From positions 624,585-688,584 of the forward strand of contig MNCI01037842.1 in the NCBI GenBank assembly GCA_015680685.1: a DNA stretch of 64,000 bases. Direction: 5' to 3'. Positions 1 through 10,856 of this stretch are shown in pieces. The position numbers and the translations under genes were made by a program. Numbering within the stretch: position 1 is the first letter of the stretch; every line of letters begins with the position of its first letter. Source of the stretch: Gnetum montanum. Lineage: Eukaryota > Streptophyta > Gnetopsida > Gnetales > Gnetaceae. The notes under the pieces are model-generated. The model made no database searches. It worked only from the letters and a program-made list of their open reading frames with translations, and had not been told where the DNA came from.

Positions 1-1199
1 TCCACTTAAGCTACCTATCATTAACTTATACACTTTTTTTTGTGTTAAAGGGTTCTATCATAGCCTAGCTCCTATTCATTTGCATTGGTGGGTTTCTATT
101 GAAACTATGAAATAATAGTCTAATTAAAAATTTATAACTTAACATTGCCCATCAAAATCAAGCCTATGATTTGATACTTTCAAATTAAGAGTCTTACTCC
201 TAGGCTAATACCTCATTGTTAACTCCTATTAACTTCTTTTACCAAATGCATCTAAGAATATGGGATAGTAGTTAGAACAATAATCTCTTAGAAGGAAGGT
301 TGTGGGATTGAATTGATACTTGCTTATGCTTACATTTGTAGTACATAATTCAAAAATCCAAAATTTGTTGAAGTTTTCCATTTTTCAAAAATATAAAAAA
401 ATTAGTTTTGCAATTCCAAAAGTTTATTTGTTACAAAACTAAGTCACTTTCCATCCCACATTTGTTTTTATCCTTTTTCCTAGCTACTCTAGGCTCTCAT
501 AGGAGGAGTCAAAACTACTTAAAGAAGAGCCTTACTCATAACTTAGGATTTTATAACTTAACCTTGTCCTCCAGAACTTTGACCTTTCAAATCAAGAGTC
601 TTACCACTAGACTAACACTTTAAGAAAGGTTATTTTATTTTCCTATCAATGGAACATTTAAGGTTTTGGGCCAAATTCTAAGGATATAGGCTAAGTAAAG
701 GTTCTAATTAAATATTTTAAAATATCTCAAAATCAAAAAATATCACAATGTTGTAAAAATTATTTTATATTTAATTTAAGAATTTTTGAAGGGCATGGCT
801 TGGTTTATCCTCGCTACCAAAATATATTGACAAATCTTAGTATAACTTGACTACTAACATCAAATTATCCTAAGTGGCCAAAACAGAACCATTAATGGCT
901 AGGTCTTGGTAATAGCCTTGTTACTAAAATTCTCAGTAGGCATTATTACATACCTTAAAAGCACACCTATTGTCTATGCCTCACTACATACCATTAAACT
1001 CAATTACTTAATCCTATGGCCTTAGAAAAATCCTTAGCTACACATGAACTTATGAATCAAGTTCAAAGTTAGAAATCCATTCTCATCCTTTTTGTTGTAG
1101 GGTGTGGACCATTAAGGATCACCTCACTATTGCTAGAGTTTGTAAAAATTCCTACTAAAAATGTTTCTTATTTGATATATTAATTTTGCAAAAGCATAT
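1..1199. other. unassigned AT-rich DNA
   Basis: I see no coding region supported by motif or composition. The short ORFs are translations of T-rich DNA. The only internal structure is an imperfect duplication at 131-211 and 551-621, listed separately. The right end may be the eroded 5' part of the LINE that becomes recognisable near 1200. Confidence 0.5.
131..621 (+). repeat. imperfect direct duplication (131-211 and 551-621)
   Basis: Both copies run through TTATAACTTAAC, then CTTTCAAATTAAGAGTC or CTTTCAAATCAAGAGTC, then a TTAC..CTAG.CTAA block, with about 75 bp alignable and several indels. They are in the same orientation about 420 bp apart. Origin unknown. Confidence 0.5.
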
Positions 1200-2250
1200 A
1201 ATTTAGTGGTTTGTACAAAACTATGTTTGCTCTTTCATAAAATTGGGCTCCCTTTAAGTTGGATTGTAATAACTCAAAGATTGAATGAGAAAGTGATTAT
1301 TGAAATTACAAATAGAAATTTAGACAAAAAATTTCAATTCCAAAGAAAAATTAGAGTTAAGAAAGCTTATTCACTTTCTCCAACACTCTATGGTATCGTT
1401 ATTGATGAAATCCAAGAATGATTATGCAATAAGCAAGATAGTCATGTTATCAAAATTGGATCATAAGTAATAAATCTTCTTTTATATGTAGATGATGCCA
1501 CATTTATGTTCATTATTATAGAAGGTATGCAAAATATATTGCAAGTTTTAGAATATTATTTGTTCTTGTGAATGTGAATAAAACCAAGTTCATGATATGG
1601 GATATAAAAAATACCTATAATAACTTCCATTTCAGAGGTACCAATGTGTGAATAATAGATTCTTTTAAATATTTGGATCTCGTTTATATGAACAAATTAT
1701 ATCTAGGGAAAGTTCATCAAAGAAAGAATAGCATGAGATTTTAAAGGTCTATATCCTTTCGAAAACAAATGTAAGGATTTAGGACTCTAAGCTTGGAATA
1801 TTAGAAAACAAATTTTTTAGACTATCATATATCCTTCTATATGGTATGGATGTGATGTTTGGGGACCTACACTCAGTGATAAACTTTAAAAAGATATTTA
1901 AAGAGTGAAAGAAAAGTTTTTTCTCAATGAGTTAAAGGTGAAGATGTAAACATTTTACTCAATATTATTATACAAATATAACTTATTACCTTTAGAAGTA
2001 GAAGCCTAGTGCCAATTCATTATACACACTTATAGCTTGTATATCTTAAGCCAAAAAAATTATCTAAAGTAGTTCTTGAAGATTCATAAGACTATCGGTG
2101 ATATTTTCAAGGAATGTAATGCTTGATAAAATAGAATATCTCTTGGGAGGACATGCAAAAAATTCCTAACTATATTTGTCAATTTGGAGGTTAATCAAAA
2201 GATTTTAATGCAGATGTAAGAAACTATTTTATTTATATCACATTAGATCT
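1200..2250 (+). pseudogene. LINE (non-LTR retrotransposon) reverse transcriptase, 3' part
   Basis: This is the C-terminal half of a LINE-type RT, the enzyme that copies LINE RNA into genomic DNA at a nicked target. One frame from 1206 carries a YSLSPTLYGIVIDEI block, matching the G.RQGCPLSP.LF..Y.D. region of LINE RT. In the same frame at about 1485-1496 is YVDD, the catalytic YxDD box. It is followed by an NKTK-type segment near 1580, a FKYLDLVY segment near 1655 (family form F.YLG..), and WYGCDVWGP near 1838-1866, which resembles the LYG.E.WGP motif of plant LINEs. Stops and at least two frame changes make it dead. The upstream RT and endonuclease are not recognisable, so the copy is probably 5' truncated. 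No poly-A tail or target duplication was found. Confidence 0.72.
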
Positions 2251-4240
2251 AATAAACTAGCTTCAATCTCAATTATTTTTAAATTTATAACATAGTGTTA
2301 GCCAATGGAATCAAACTGTGACCTAGGGTTTTCAAGCCAAAACTCTAATTCAAAATAATCATAGAATAATTGAGAAATAACTTGGGTAGAGTTCTTACAT
2401 ATTCTAGCAAATTTACCAAAATCACAAAAATTATTTGGATGGAATTTCAATATAATTTTCATAAAAAAGAAGTCTAAAATGATAAAAATTTTACTAAATA
2501 TTAATTTAATAATGAAAATTATAAAATTATGGTAAAGAGTTATGTAACACAGAGGAAAACTACAAAATCTACAACAAAGTAGGACAACATCATGAAAAGA
2601 AACATTCAATAAGACTTATTATAGAATCTTTATGGCTTATAGGGATCTTGATTGTCATGACTAATGGGATTGTATCATATGGAACATAGTGCATTCTAGT
2701 TTTAAACCTCGAAGACAATGTTGAGTGGATTGCCAAGAACAATTATGTATATCATTATGTTTAATAAATATAAAATATGTTATGGTACATATAATGCATA
2801 CGAAACCTATATTACCATAGTAAGATAAGAGAGAATATTTATAATTTTATGTTTTATAATTTTTATGTATTTTATAAAGATAATAATAAAATAATAAAAA
2901 ACTCCTATGCATTGTAATCCCTTCAAGGATAAGTGGAAATGCTTACACATACATACACACTTACATTGCAATGCCTTAAGGGATAAGTGTAACACCTCAC
3001 ATGGAAAGCATAAAATAGCTCCTAGTTATAATCTCGATGACTTGACATAATACCATATAGTTATGACCTCTTTGAAGAATGGTGAATCATCATAGCTCAA
3101 TGAACACACAAATTAATAAATTAATTAAATATTAATTATGAGGTTAATATTTGGTCTTTTATTCATTGCATAAATCATGGCAAAATTATAAGCTTTATTC
3201 ACAATGCATAGCACTAGACTCTGCATAGACCAAATGATTCTGAGGAACATTAGCAAGGTAGCACTCTAATATAGTTTAGTTATACTTTTAAAGTCAATGA
3301 TTTAAAACATACAAAATGGGAAGAAACATAACTTACCCAAGGGAGGAGGAGCTCTTCACTCAAAATAAGATACCAAAATCTCACTAAAGAATAATGACAA
3401 AAAATATCAAATGAGAGTTCAACTTGAGTATTTATAGTTTTTTGTATGCAATGGTTTAGATTCATTAATGTCCATAGGATTCACAATGATCCATTGATGT
3501 AGTGTAGTAATTTCAAATCACATTTCAAGAAAAATAAGATATTTAAAGCTAGGAAGAAGGTTCTTTAGCATGCCTAAGTTGATGAAGAAGTGTTCTAATG
3601 TAAGAGTATCAATGTATCCTCCTTGCCATCAACACAACACCAACATTTTTAAGTGAAAGATAAAACATAGAAAGATATGTCACAAGGCCCTTAGGACACT
3701 TGAATAGGGTTAGAAACATGTTGAGGGACCTAAAACATGCACACAATTCAAATATATGATACTAGAGGTAAGGGTGCATCCCTAAGAGACATAAACCTTA
3801 ATCATACATACTATTAATACAAACAAAGGATGTACTTGACACTTATTGAGTCCAAGGTTTACAATCAACTTACAAAATGTCATTGGAAAACTCATCATTT
3901 TCCCATGACTAAATAAGGTAGTCCCATAGGTTCAACATCCCAAAATACAAAATAGAAACTAGATGCATGACATGATCCATGTAGAATATTTACAATTATA
4001 CAAAATAGATCATAACTATAAAACAATGTAAGCCACATTACTGAGAACTTCTAGGGGGGTTGTGGCTAAGGATAAAATCCCCTTGATGTACCTTTATGGT
4101 ATAGGAAGAAATCAAAATTTCTAAGTACAAACATATGAAATATCTATAGTTATATTTTAAGGTTTGTTACCTTGACTTAAAGTTACTAGTTCTACTCATG
4201 TATTAGTCCTTGCTTTTGTAACATATTCTTGTGTTTCTTT
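2251..4240. other. non-coding; possible eroded LTR
   Basis: No gene is supported. Features seen are a spaced repeat at 2911-2994 (see findings), a TGTAACACC start near 2989 of the kind seen at some LTR ends, and a minus-strand TATA-like box CTATAAATAC at about 3427-3438. The last two could mark a minus-orientation LTR from about 2989 rightwards, but I found no partner copy, primer-binding site or clear right end. Confidence 0.3.
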
Positions 4241-4249
4241 GTATCTACT

Positions 4250-4744
4250 TGTAATTTTTTGTGATTTCTCTATGCCTGTGAGAGCTTGCACTAGGCACCC
4301 TTCAACGCAACTTATTCTCAATGAAGTTTCTCTTCTAGTTAATTGTGCATTCTACTTGTAGAAGTTTGAACCACATGAGGATATCTTCTTTGTTCTACTT
4401 CCACATCTTCCTCTTCTTTCTTGAGTCTTCTCTATAGGATTGTAATTGTTTCTTAATGAAAGAGGATGTACATGTTTTCTAGGAGGTAAATCTTCTCCTA
4501 CAATGTTGGTTCACTTGTTTCCATCTAATGAAGTTTGATTTCTAAGGTGACATATTTCTACTTCATCTCGCATCTTTTTCCATTCATGTGTTCATTCACA
4601 AAAGCTATTAGTTTATGCAAATGGGGTAAATTAATATCCTAGCTTTCCTATTTGATGAGATGTATCTTTTGGAGTTCATTTTTCTTCTTGGTTATCTTTT
4701 CAACTAGCCCTTGCCACAGTTCTAGCATTATCTCTCTGTAAAGA
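4250..4744 (-). pseudogene. decayed ORF, 3' part, interrupted by A1
   Basis: Read on the minus strand this stretch gives a charged, Glu/Lys-rich, coiled-coil-like peptide with segments such as LEIKLHQMETSEPTL and RRLKKEEEDVEVEQRR, broken by stops. It is the downstream flank of the A1 insertion; the upstream flank continues at 10857-11990. The composition resembles the C-terminal coiled coil of the ORFX gene in A4 (about 59,100-60,000), so it may be another such gene. I could not align it convincingly, and an unrelated coiled-coil ORF is equally possible. Confidence 0.35.
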
Positions 4745-4749
4745 AGTAT
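4745..4749. repeat. target-site duplication of A1, left (AGTAT)
   Basis: AGTAT directly precedes the left LTR and is repeated at 10852-10856 directly after the right LTR. Five bases is the usual Ty3/gypsy duplication length. Confidence 0.9.
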
Positions 4750-5535
4750 TGATGAGTGGCGACATACCCCTACACTCAACCATAAGAATACGAGCATTCT
4801 CATGCACAATCCAGTCAAACTCCACAGACAGACTAGTTGTGGCACCTAGATTGTTAACCTTAGGTCGTAGTTCTTTGTCTTCCCACCTAGACTAGTATTA
4901 TATTTTTCATGTATGGTTTAGTCCAGAGTGAGGTGTATGATGTGGTTCCTAATCTAATGCTACTCCTGAAGGCAGTGGAAAATAATATTAACTAAGCTGA
5001 GCTAGGAGAAAAAGGTAAGAGATAATCTAAACTAGCCTAAGTATGATGAGCAACCATTCCTTGATCATCCATATACATCTTGTACTTCGTGCACGACTAC
5101 CATTGGGATTACGAAGCCCAAATCCTAGGTATGCCACTAGGTTATCATGTAGTCACACTTAAATGCTTGTAATTAAGTCGTACTCATTTTGCATTACTAG
5201 GAGTTTAAGGGTGAGAGAGAAAGTAGTAAATAATAATTAAATAAACAAATGATGAAGTAATCTCGATCTTTATTGCCGATCATGTGCGTGTCCAAGTACA
5301 TCACACTCGAATAAAGAATGTCGTACAATTACGTTTACCACACTGTGGACAGACACAAGAAACTATTCTATCTCTGGAAGGGGAAAACTGCCAGAGCTTC
5401 CCTAAGGAACTAAACTAGATGATGAACAAGGGAGTGTCACTTCTTATTTATAGACATTTCAGCGGACTACGATATCGTGGTGGACGCGGTATCATGTATG
5501 CGATATCATAGCCCATGCGAGATCGCGTCCCATCA
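4750..5535 (-). repeat. A1 3' LTR
   Basis: On the minus strand it begins TGATGGGACGCG and ends CTCATCA. The U3 end (5468-5535) is an array of GATATC-type motifs. It is followed by a TATA box read as TATAAATAAG on the minus strand near 5440-5452. It pairs with 10060-10851. Confidence 0.92.
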
Positions 5536-5546
5536 TACCCCCACGA
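5536..5546 (-). other. A1 polypurine tract
   Basis: On the minus strand the bases just upstream of the 3' LTR read CGTGGGGGTA, a G-rich run in the place where plus-strand priming is expected. A2 has a shorter form (GCGGGTA) in the same place. Confidence 0.65.
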
Positions 5547-5695
5547 CTAAATAAAAACTCATCCTTGAGTTATAGTGATTACACATTGGATAGGTATGGG
5601 ATTATTGGATGGTAAAAGAAATGATACAATGCCAAAGTGTGGGAAGAAAATAAAGGCAACACACAAAAAATCCTATGATTTCAAAAATTTGGAAC

Positions 5696-6291
5696 TCATG
5701 TAGTTCCTGGTGGCAGTGGCTCCTCCATAGTGTCTTTCCCTTTTCTTGTGCTCCAGGTCTTGGGATTTGATGGTGTTGAAGTATGGCTTAGAGTTTCTCC
5801 TCATGTAAGGCCTTAAGTGCCTTGGCATGTGTGTAAGTTTGCACTTGTGCCATAGAGGTAGCCTAGTTAGCCTTCTCTTTTTCTTCTGCCACCCTTTTAT
5901 TCTCTATCAAAAGTTTATTAAGTTGCTCAGTTCTAAAAGTGTCTAGCTGGTTCTAAGCAAACTTTGGCCCTGTATTAGGAATGTTTAATACTTCCAAAAT
6001 GGCTTAAATAGAGAAATCAATAGTCACACCACAAATGTTAATGATGGTGCCTTCTTCTTTATTGTGCCAAAATTGGTACGTTTTCCCTAAGTACTAAGCA
6101 CTTCTTTCAAAGAGGGTATCTCTTGCTTTTGCCTGCCCAGACCGTATAGTAGGAGGATCTTCTTGATGAATGCTAAATGATTGTTCCTCCTATTCTGCAT
6201 GTTGTCCAATAGGATCTTGTCTTTCACCTCTCCTAGGTTGTTTGATCACACCTTCAGCAAGACCTTCCTATTGTCCACGTTTTAGGGCCAT
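5696..6291 (-). pseudogene. ORFX, internally deleted copy (A1)
   Basis: This is a second sense ORF downstream of gag. It starts with an ATG at 6291 directly after CAG and begins MALKRG. A conserved core follows with YLGKTYQFWHN, then CGVTIDFS.. AILEVLNIPN. A4 has YLGETL.FWQN and ILEILTMPN in the same order. The W/F-rich core followed by a VTIDFS-type strand and an L-rich helix resembles the domain annotated as a putative plant transposon protein in plant retroelement ORFs; that is an inference. The last residues read KGK..MEEPLPPGTT before the stop, against KGK..MEEPPPPKTT in A4. About 2.1 kb of the middle present in A4 is missing here. Several TAG stops and one frame change make it non-functional. 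No catalytic motif is visible. Confidence 0.7.
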
Positions 6292-6760
6292 CTGCAATCA
6301 CACAGAACCAATTCTTAGTAAGGTTGTTACCAAAGTTAGGTTATACCTTACTTCTTGCCTTAATTAAAGATCTTATGTTATCACGTGTGATAGTGCCAGA
6401 AAGTTTATAATAATGAGTCTTGTGACTTAGGTGGTTGTCATTTTAATCCCTCGGTATACCTACGGGTTATATGATTTTTGGCATAATTATTCTAAGTGTT
6501 AGTGTTAATTACCCTAATTGATGTCCTTTGGGTGATGATAAATTTCAAACAATTTAGGCACTTTTCAGTAAGTGTCTCTCCCCCATGACTAAACTAAACA
6601 CTCCGGGTTCGAGCAGGTTCAAACGGAATTAAAATCAGAGCACCAATGAGCGAGATATGAGTGAAAAAACAAGGGTCATGCAATCGCAAGTTGTAGAGAA
6701 AAAATTCAACAACTCCCCCATGTGAATGGAAAAACGATGCTAAGTATTGTGGAGGAGGTA

Positions 6761-6860
6761 CCTATTTATAGGAAAATAGGACACGATATCGTGTATGATA
6801 CATCGCATACGTGATATCACATGGGACGTGATATCATGTATGCGATATCTCGTCCCTAGT
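6761..6860 (-). promoter_or_regulatory. internal U3-like promoter block of A1
   Basis: Inside the element, away from both LTRs, lies a cluster of GATATC motifs (6784-6855, including ACACGATATCGTGT and CGTGATATCAC). It is followed downstream on the minus strand by a TATA box, CCTATAAATAGG (6761-6772). The LTRs have the same order of array then TATA. It lies about 475 bp upstream of the ORFX start. A4 has an equivalent block at 56811-56900 at a similar distance from its ORFX, which points to a separate promoter for ORFX. Confidence 0.6.
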
Positions 6861-6869
6861 GATGTGAGA

Positions 6870-7880
6870 CACCAAAAAAATACTAAATTTTTAATGATTT
6901 TTTTTGAAATTAATGTTGAAATTGAGGACATTGGCAAGTATTAAGATGTCGTAGTGTAATTTCATTGATTTGAGAAACACTCTTAATGATAATGATGTGA
7001 ACTTTAGCATTAAAAATTTGGCGGTTACAAAAAAAGGGAATGTAATGGTACATTGGAATGTTAAGATTTAGAGGGATAATGGTAGGGAAAGAAAATCAAT
7101 TGAAAAATTAAGCTAAGGGTAAGAAATTGTGTGTTTGAACTATGTCATAAGTGAAGATTACAAAAGATTACACAAGTGGATCCTCCCCAAAGCAGGTTCC
7201 GACCTATAATGCCCTTGTGTAACCATACTTAAAGTGTCCATGGGCATTAGAAGGGTTAAATGTAATCCACACTAACTCCACAAAACACACACATGTAAAT
7301 ATCACCAGAATGAGACGAAAATTCTATGCTACACAGGATACGAGCTATAATTACATGAACAGTGAGATGAGATGAACTATAGAAAGGGATCATAGAGATT
7401 GGGACATGAGGTAATTGACCTAGGACACAGTGAATCCTACATTTAAAGCATGATTAATATGTCATTAACCCATCGTTCCAAGATCAGGACCAAGTTCATT
7501 CCTCTAATTAGTGACATCGCATTGTTTCATCCCATGATGAACGACTATGAGAGTATCATAACAACAAGGCGTATGATCACTTGGTGTTTTATTCAAGGGA
7601 GAAGTGACTTTTGTTTTATGGCACTTTTCTTTTTCTGTTTATTTTCTTTTTTTCTTTGTTTTTTGAACTTTACTGAATCTAGAGAGGCCACCAACCTTCA
7701 AGCATGGGTGCATGTCTTTCTAGTGGGACCCCCTAGAACAACATTTGATTTTTAAGTGCCCTTTTGATTANCGTAAAAAGACAAAAACACAAAAAGACAA
7801 AAAGATAAAACAAAAAGTATGAAAAATAAAAAACTGAAAAAAAAAATTTAAAATTAAAGAAAATGAAAAATATTTATTAA
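6870..7880 (-). other. A1 post-gag spacer with T-rich tract
   Basis: This stretch is non-coding. On the minus strand it begins with a TTATGGGAGATACCCCC segment near 7899-7920 and a long T-rich tract (7775-7870). A block conserved with A4 follows (7160-7260; A4 56,425-56,510), sharing ACAAGGGCATTA and TTTTGGGGAGGA. An N at 7771 has no duplicated flanks. Confidence 0.6.
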
Positions 7881-9915
7881 TCCTACCTTTTATTAGAATG
7901 GGGGTATCTCCCATAACTAAATGGTTGAGTATGGCAAGGATTAATAAATGGAAGATGGGGGTCCTTGCATGTTGGAAGTATTAGAACTCGGTCATACTTA
8001 TCCCCTCGGGGTTCACACACTTGATTATAATGAGCATAGTAGGGTACTTTATACGATGTAGTTCCCGGATAACAAGTTAATCCACTATGATATTTGGGAC
8101 CATTATATGGTATGCAAGGATTAGGATGATGCCTCCCATGGTTGTGTTCATTGGGTCATATGATTGTTGGAGTGTTAGTTGGTGGCCCTGATGAAGTTAC
8201 ATGAGGTGTTGGGTTCGAAGGTAAGGGTGCACCATAGTGTGGGACTTGTGCTAAGTTGGAAGATGCAATGGCCTTTGAATTATGTTGTCCCTTCTTACGG
8301 CCATGTTTAAAGAAAGGACGCTTTTGATGTTGAGGAGGATTCTCACTGCTGTTGGAAGTAGTAGCATAAGTGTTGTTCGTGGGCTATTACGGTGGTGCAG
8401 GTACCTTAGGAACAGTTGGTGGCACTGTGGAAGGAGGGAAAGGATGAGAATGTTGAAAGTGAGGAGGAGTATAAGGTGCATAGGGTGGTGGTTGTGTTGG
8501 AGGGATGGGTTGATAGTATTGAGGAGAATGGTATTATGGTGAGATAAAGTATGTTGGCCTAAATGGACAAACAAGATGTTGAACATGATAAGCATTTGAG
8601 TTCAGAAAATATGAAGGGTGTCTCCAGTCTAAGGGTGGTCTCCCCCACAATTGGGGTTTTTTCCACTGTGATCAAACACAGTATCTTTGTATGAACTCTA
8701 GATGTAGCNATGATCAAACACAGTATCTTTGTATGAACTCTAGATGTAGCGTGTTTCCTCAATGCTCATGTAGATGTAACAATATTGGGCATTGGCCCTT
8801 GGGGTGATCATACAGGCATATTTTGCATTCATATGTATGATTGGCAGTTGGGCGCTTATTCCCTTCATTCCTTTTTTCCAAATGTCTAATGTTTTGTCTT
8901 GCTTCTTGGGTTGTCAACACTCTATCTCCAATATTGTTGATATATTTTCAACACTTTTGATACATCCATTCCAATATCTTAGTGATCTTTGCCTCAGCTT
9001 CTTCTAACAATTGTTGTATTGGCAAAGATGATGTTTCCACCTTGAGATTTGTTGATCTCTCATTTTTATGATCATGGACCTTTGTTAAGTTAATAGTTTG
9101 ATCTCATTGATGTTTTTCAACACTCTCCCATCAAGCTAATTCTCCTTCTTCTTTTGCTACCTGCTTAATAAGCTCTTGGACTTGGTGGGTTCGTAGTTCG
9201 TATAGTTGACCTTGGGCATATACTCCTAACGTCTCTCTTGTTGCATTACGTAGCCCATCAATAATATGGTACATTAGCCTTTCCTTAGAAAACCCATGGC
9301 CTGGATAGTTGTTTAATAGTGCATAATATCTTGCTAATGCCATGTCCAAGGGTTCATGTTGTGCTTTTTTTCATCCTTGGATTTGTTTCCTCAAGGCTGA
9401 CACTCTTGTGTAGGTTTGATATTTTTCGTTAAAGGCTTCTACCATTGTTGACCAGCATCATATTGAATTTGGTTTTAATAATCTATACCATACTTTTTCT
9501 TGGTCAACAAGTGTCATAGGAAAGAGCTTAAGTTTTTGCCACCCGTTATCAATGTTTTTCCATGTGTAGGCATCATAGAAGGCTTGTAAATGTTGATGCA
9601 AATCTAAGTCATAGCCTCCTGAAAATGTAGGAAAGTTGTTTAAGTCGAGCCTGGGTAGTCGGCTCTCTTTACGATTCCTACGTGAGATTCAAATAGCCTC
9701 TTGTATTTGTCTTAGGCTTCTAGTGGCCAGTGGGGGTTTATCATTATTGGGTAAGTTAGGCTTTCATGTGTTGGGATGACGTTCTTTTGTTGATGTTTAT
9801 AAAAAACCGCCACCTTAGATTGCGTACTCCAATCTTCATCATCATATATTTCGTGGGTTCTCCAATGAACTTCCTCACTAAGTGTGGCATTATTATCATC
9901 TTGTAGGAGAGGCAT
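7880..9915 (-). pseudogene. gag of A1 (Ty3/gypsy capsid protein)
   Basis: Gag forms the cytoplasmic particle in which reverse transcription occurs. The likely start is the ATG at 9915 (MPLLQDD). The best block, at 9349-9131, contains ARYYALLNNYPGHGFSKERL, then HIIDGLR, ETLGVYAQGQLYELRTHQVQ and a VAKEEGEL end. The same order occurs in A2, A3, Aplus and A4. A proline- and tyrosine-rich segment follows at about 8560-8390, typical of the region after the capsid. Frameshifts and stops are frequent, and a 40-bp duplication around an N at 8709 disturbs the frame further. No protease follows. Confidence 0.75.
8669..8750. repeat. 40-bp perfect duplication around an N
   Basis: 8669-8708 and 8711-8750 are identical and separated only by N and A. 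This is the pattern of two contig ends that overlap but were not merged. Confidence 0.9.
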
Positions 9916-10040
9916 GGTTGTGAAGTTGTGTGTGAAATTAAGTGTAACTTTTAATAAGTATATTTTTTTTCTAAAATATATATCATTAAGTCCTTTACAG
10001 CGACCTTGTATGATATAACTAATCTAGATAACTAGCATCG

Positions 10041-10058
10041 TCCCTGGCAACGACACCA
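10041..10058 (-). other. A1 primer-binding site
   Basis: One base after the 5' LTR end, the minus strand reads TGGTGTCGTTGCCAGGGA. This is close to the TGGCGCCGTTGCCGGGGA form known in plant gypsy elements primed by tRNA-Asp. The match is from memory of that consensus. Eroded versions lie beside the LTRs of A3, Aplus and A4. Confidence 0.8.
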
Positions 10059-10059
10059 A

Positions 10060-10851
10060 TGATGAGTTGCAAGATACCCCTACACTAAACCATATGAATA
10101 CGAGCATTCTCACATGCGATCTAGTCAAACTCTGTAGAAGGACTAGTTGTGGCACCTAGATCATTAACCTTAGGTCGTAGTTTGCTATCTTCCCACCTAG
10201 ACTACTATTATATTTGTCACGTATGGTTTAGTCCAGAGTGAGGTGTATGATGTGGTTCCTAATCTAATGCTACTGCTGAAGGCAATGGAAAATAATATTA
10301 ACTAAGTTAAGCTAGGAGGAAAAGGTAAGAGAAAATATAAACTAGCCTAAATGCAATGAGCAACTATTCCTTGATCATTTGTACACATATTGGACCTCAT
10401 GCATGACTACCACTGGGATTACCAAGCATAGATCCTAGGTACGCCACTGGGTTACCAAGTAGTCACACTTAAAAGCTCATAATCAAGTCATACTCATTTT
10501 GCGTTATTAGGATTTTAAGGGTGAGAGAGAAAGTAGTAAATAACAATTAAATAAACAAATAAATAGCAAAGTGAATGCTGCAATGATGAAGTAATCTTGA
10601 TCTTTATTGCTGATCATGTGCACATCCAAGTACGTCACACTTGAATAAAGAATGTCATACAATTACATTCACCACACTGCGGGCAGACATAGGAAAATAT
10701 TCTATCTCTGGAAGGGGAAACTACTAGAGCTTCGCTAATGAATTAAACTAGATGATGAACAAGGGAGTGCTGCTTCTTATTTATAGACATTGCGGCAGAC
10801 TACGATATCACATACGCAATATTGTGGCCCATGCGATATCGTGTCCCATCA
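10060..10851 (-). repeat. A1 5' LTR
   Basis: This LTR is similar along its length to 4750-5535 and has the same terminal TGATGGGAC..CTCATCA on the minus strand. The target duplication AGTAT follows at 10852-10856. Confidence 0.92.
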
Positions 10852-10856
10852 AGTAT

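Larger units (their letters stand above)
4750..10851 (-). mobile_element. family A element A1, complete non-autonomous LTR retrotransposon
   Basis: Both LTRs are present (4750-5535 and 10060-10851), they are very similar over their whole length, and a 5-bp duplication flanks the element, so the insertion boundaries are certain. Transcription runs on the minus strand. In order the element holds 5' LTR, primer-binding site, decayed gag, T-rich spacer, an internal U3-like promoter block, a second ORF (ORFX), polypurine tract and 3' LTR. I find no protease, RT, RNase H or integrase, so it would have depended on enzymes from relatives such as A3 or Aplus. It sits in a decayed minus-strand ORF that continues on both sides. 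Confidence 0.92.

Noticed and set aside
7771-7771. N at 7771 as a fourth assembly duplication.
   Set aside because: The flanks are not duplicated.
8251-8595. 114-residue minus-strand ORF and the plus-strand ORF opposite to it.
   Set aside because: The real reading is a proline/tyrosine-rich Gag tail in another minus-strand frame, matching the other A copies.
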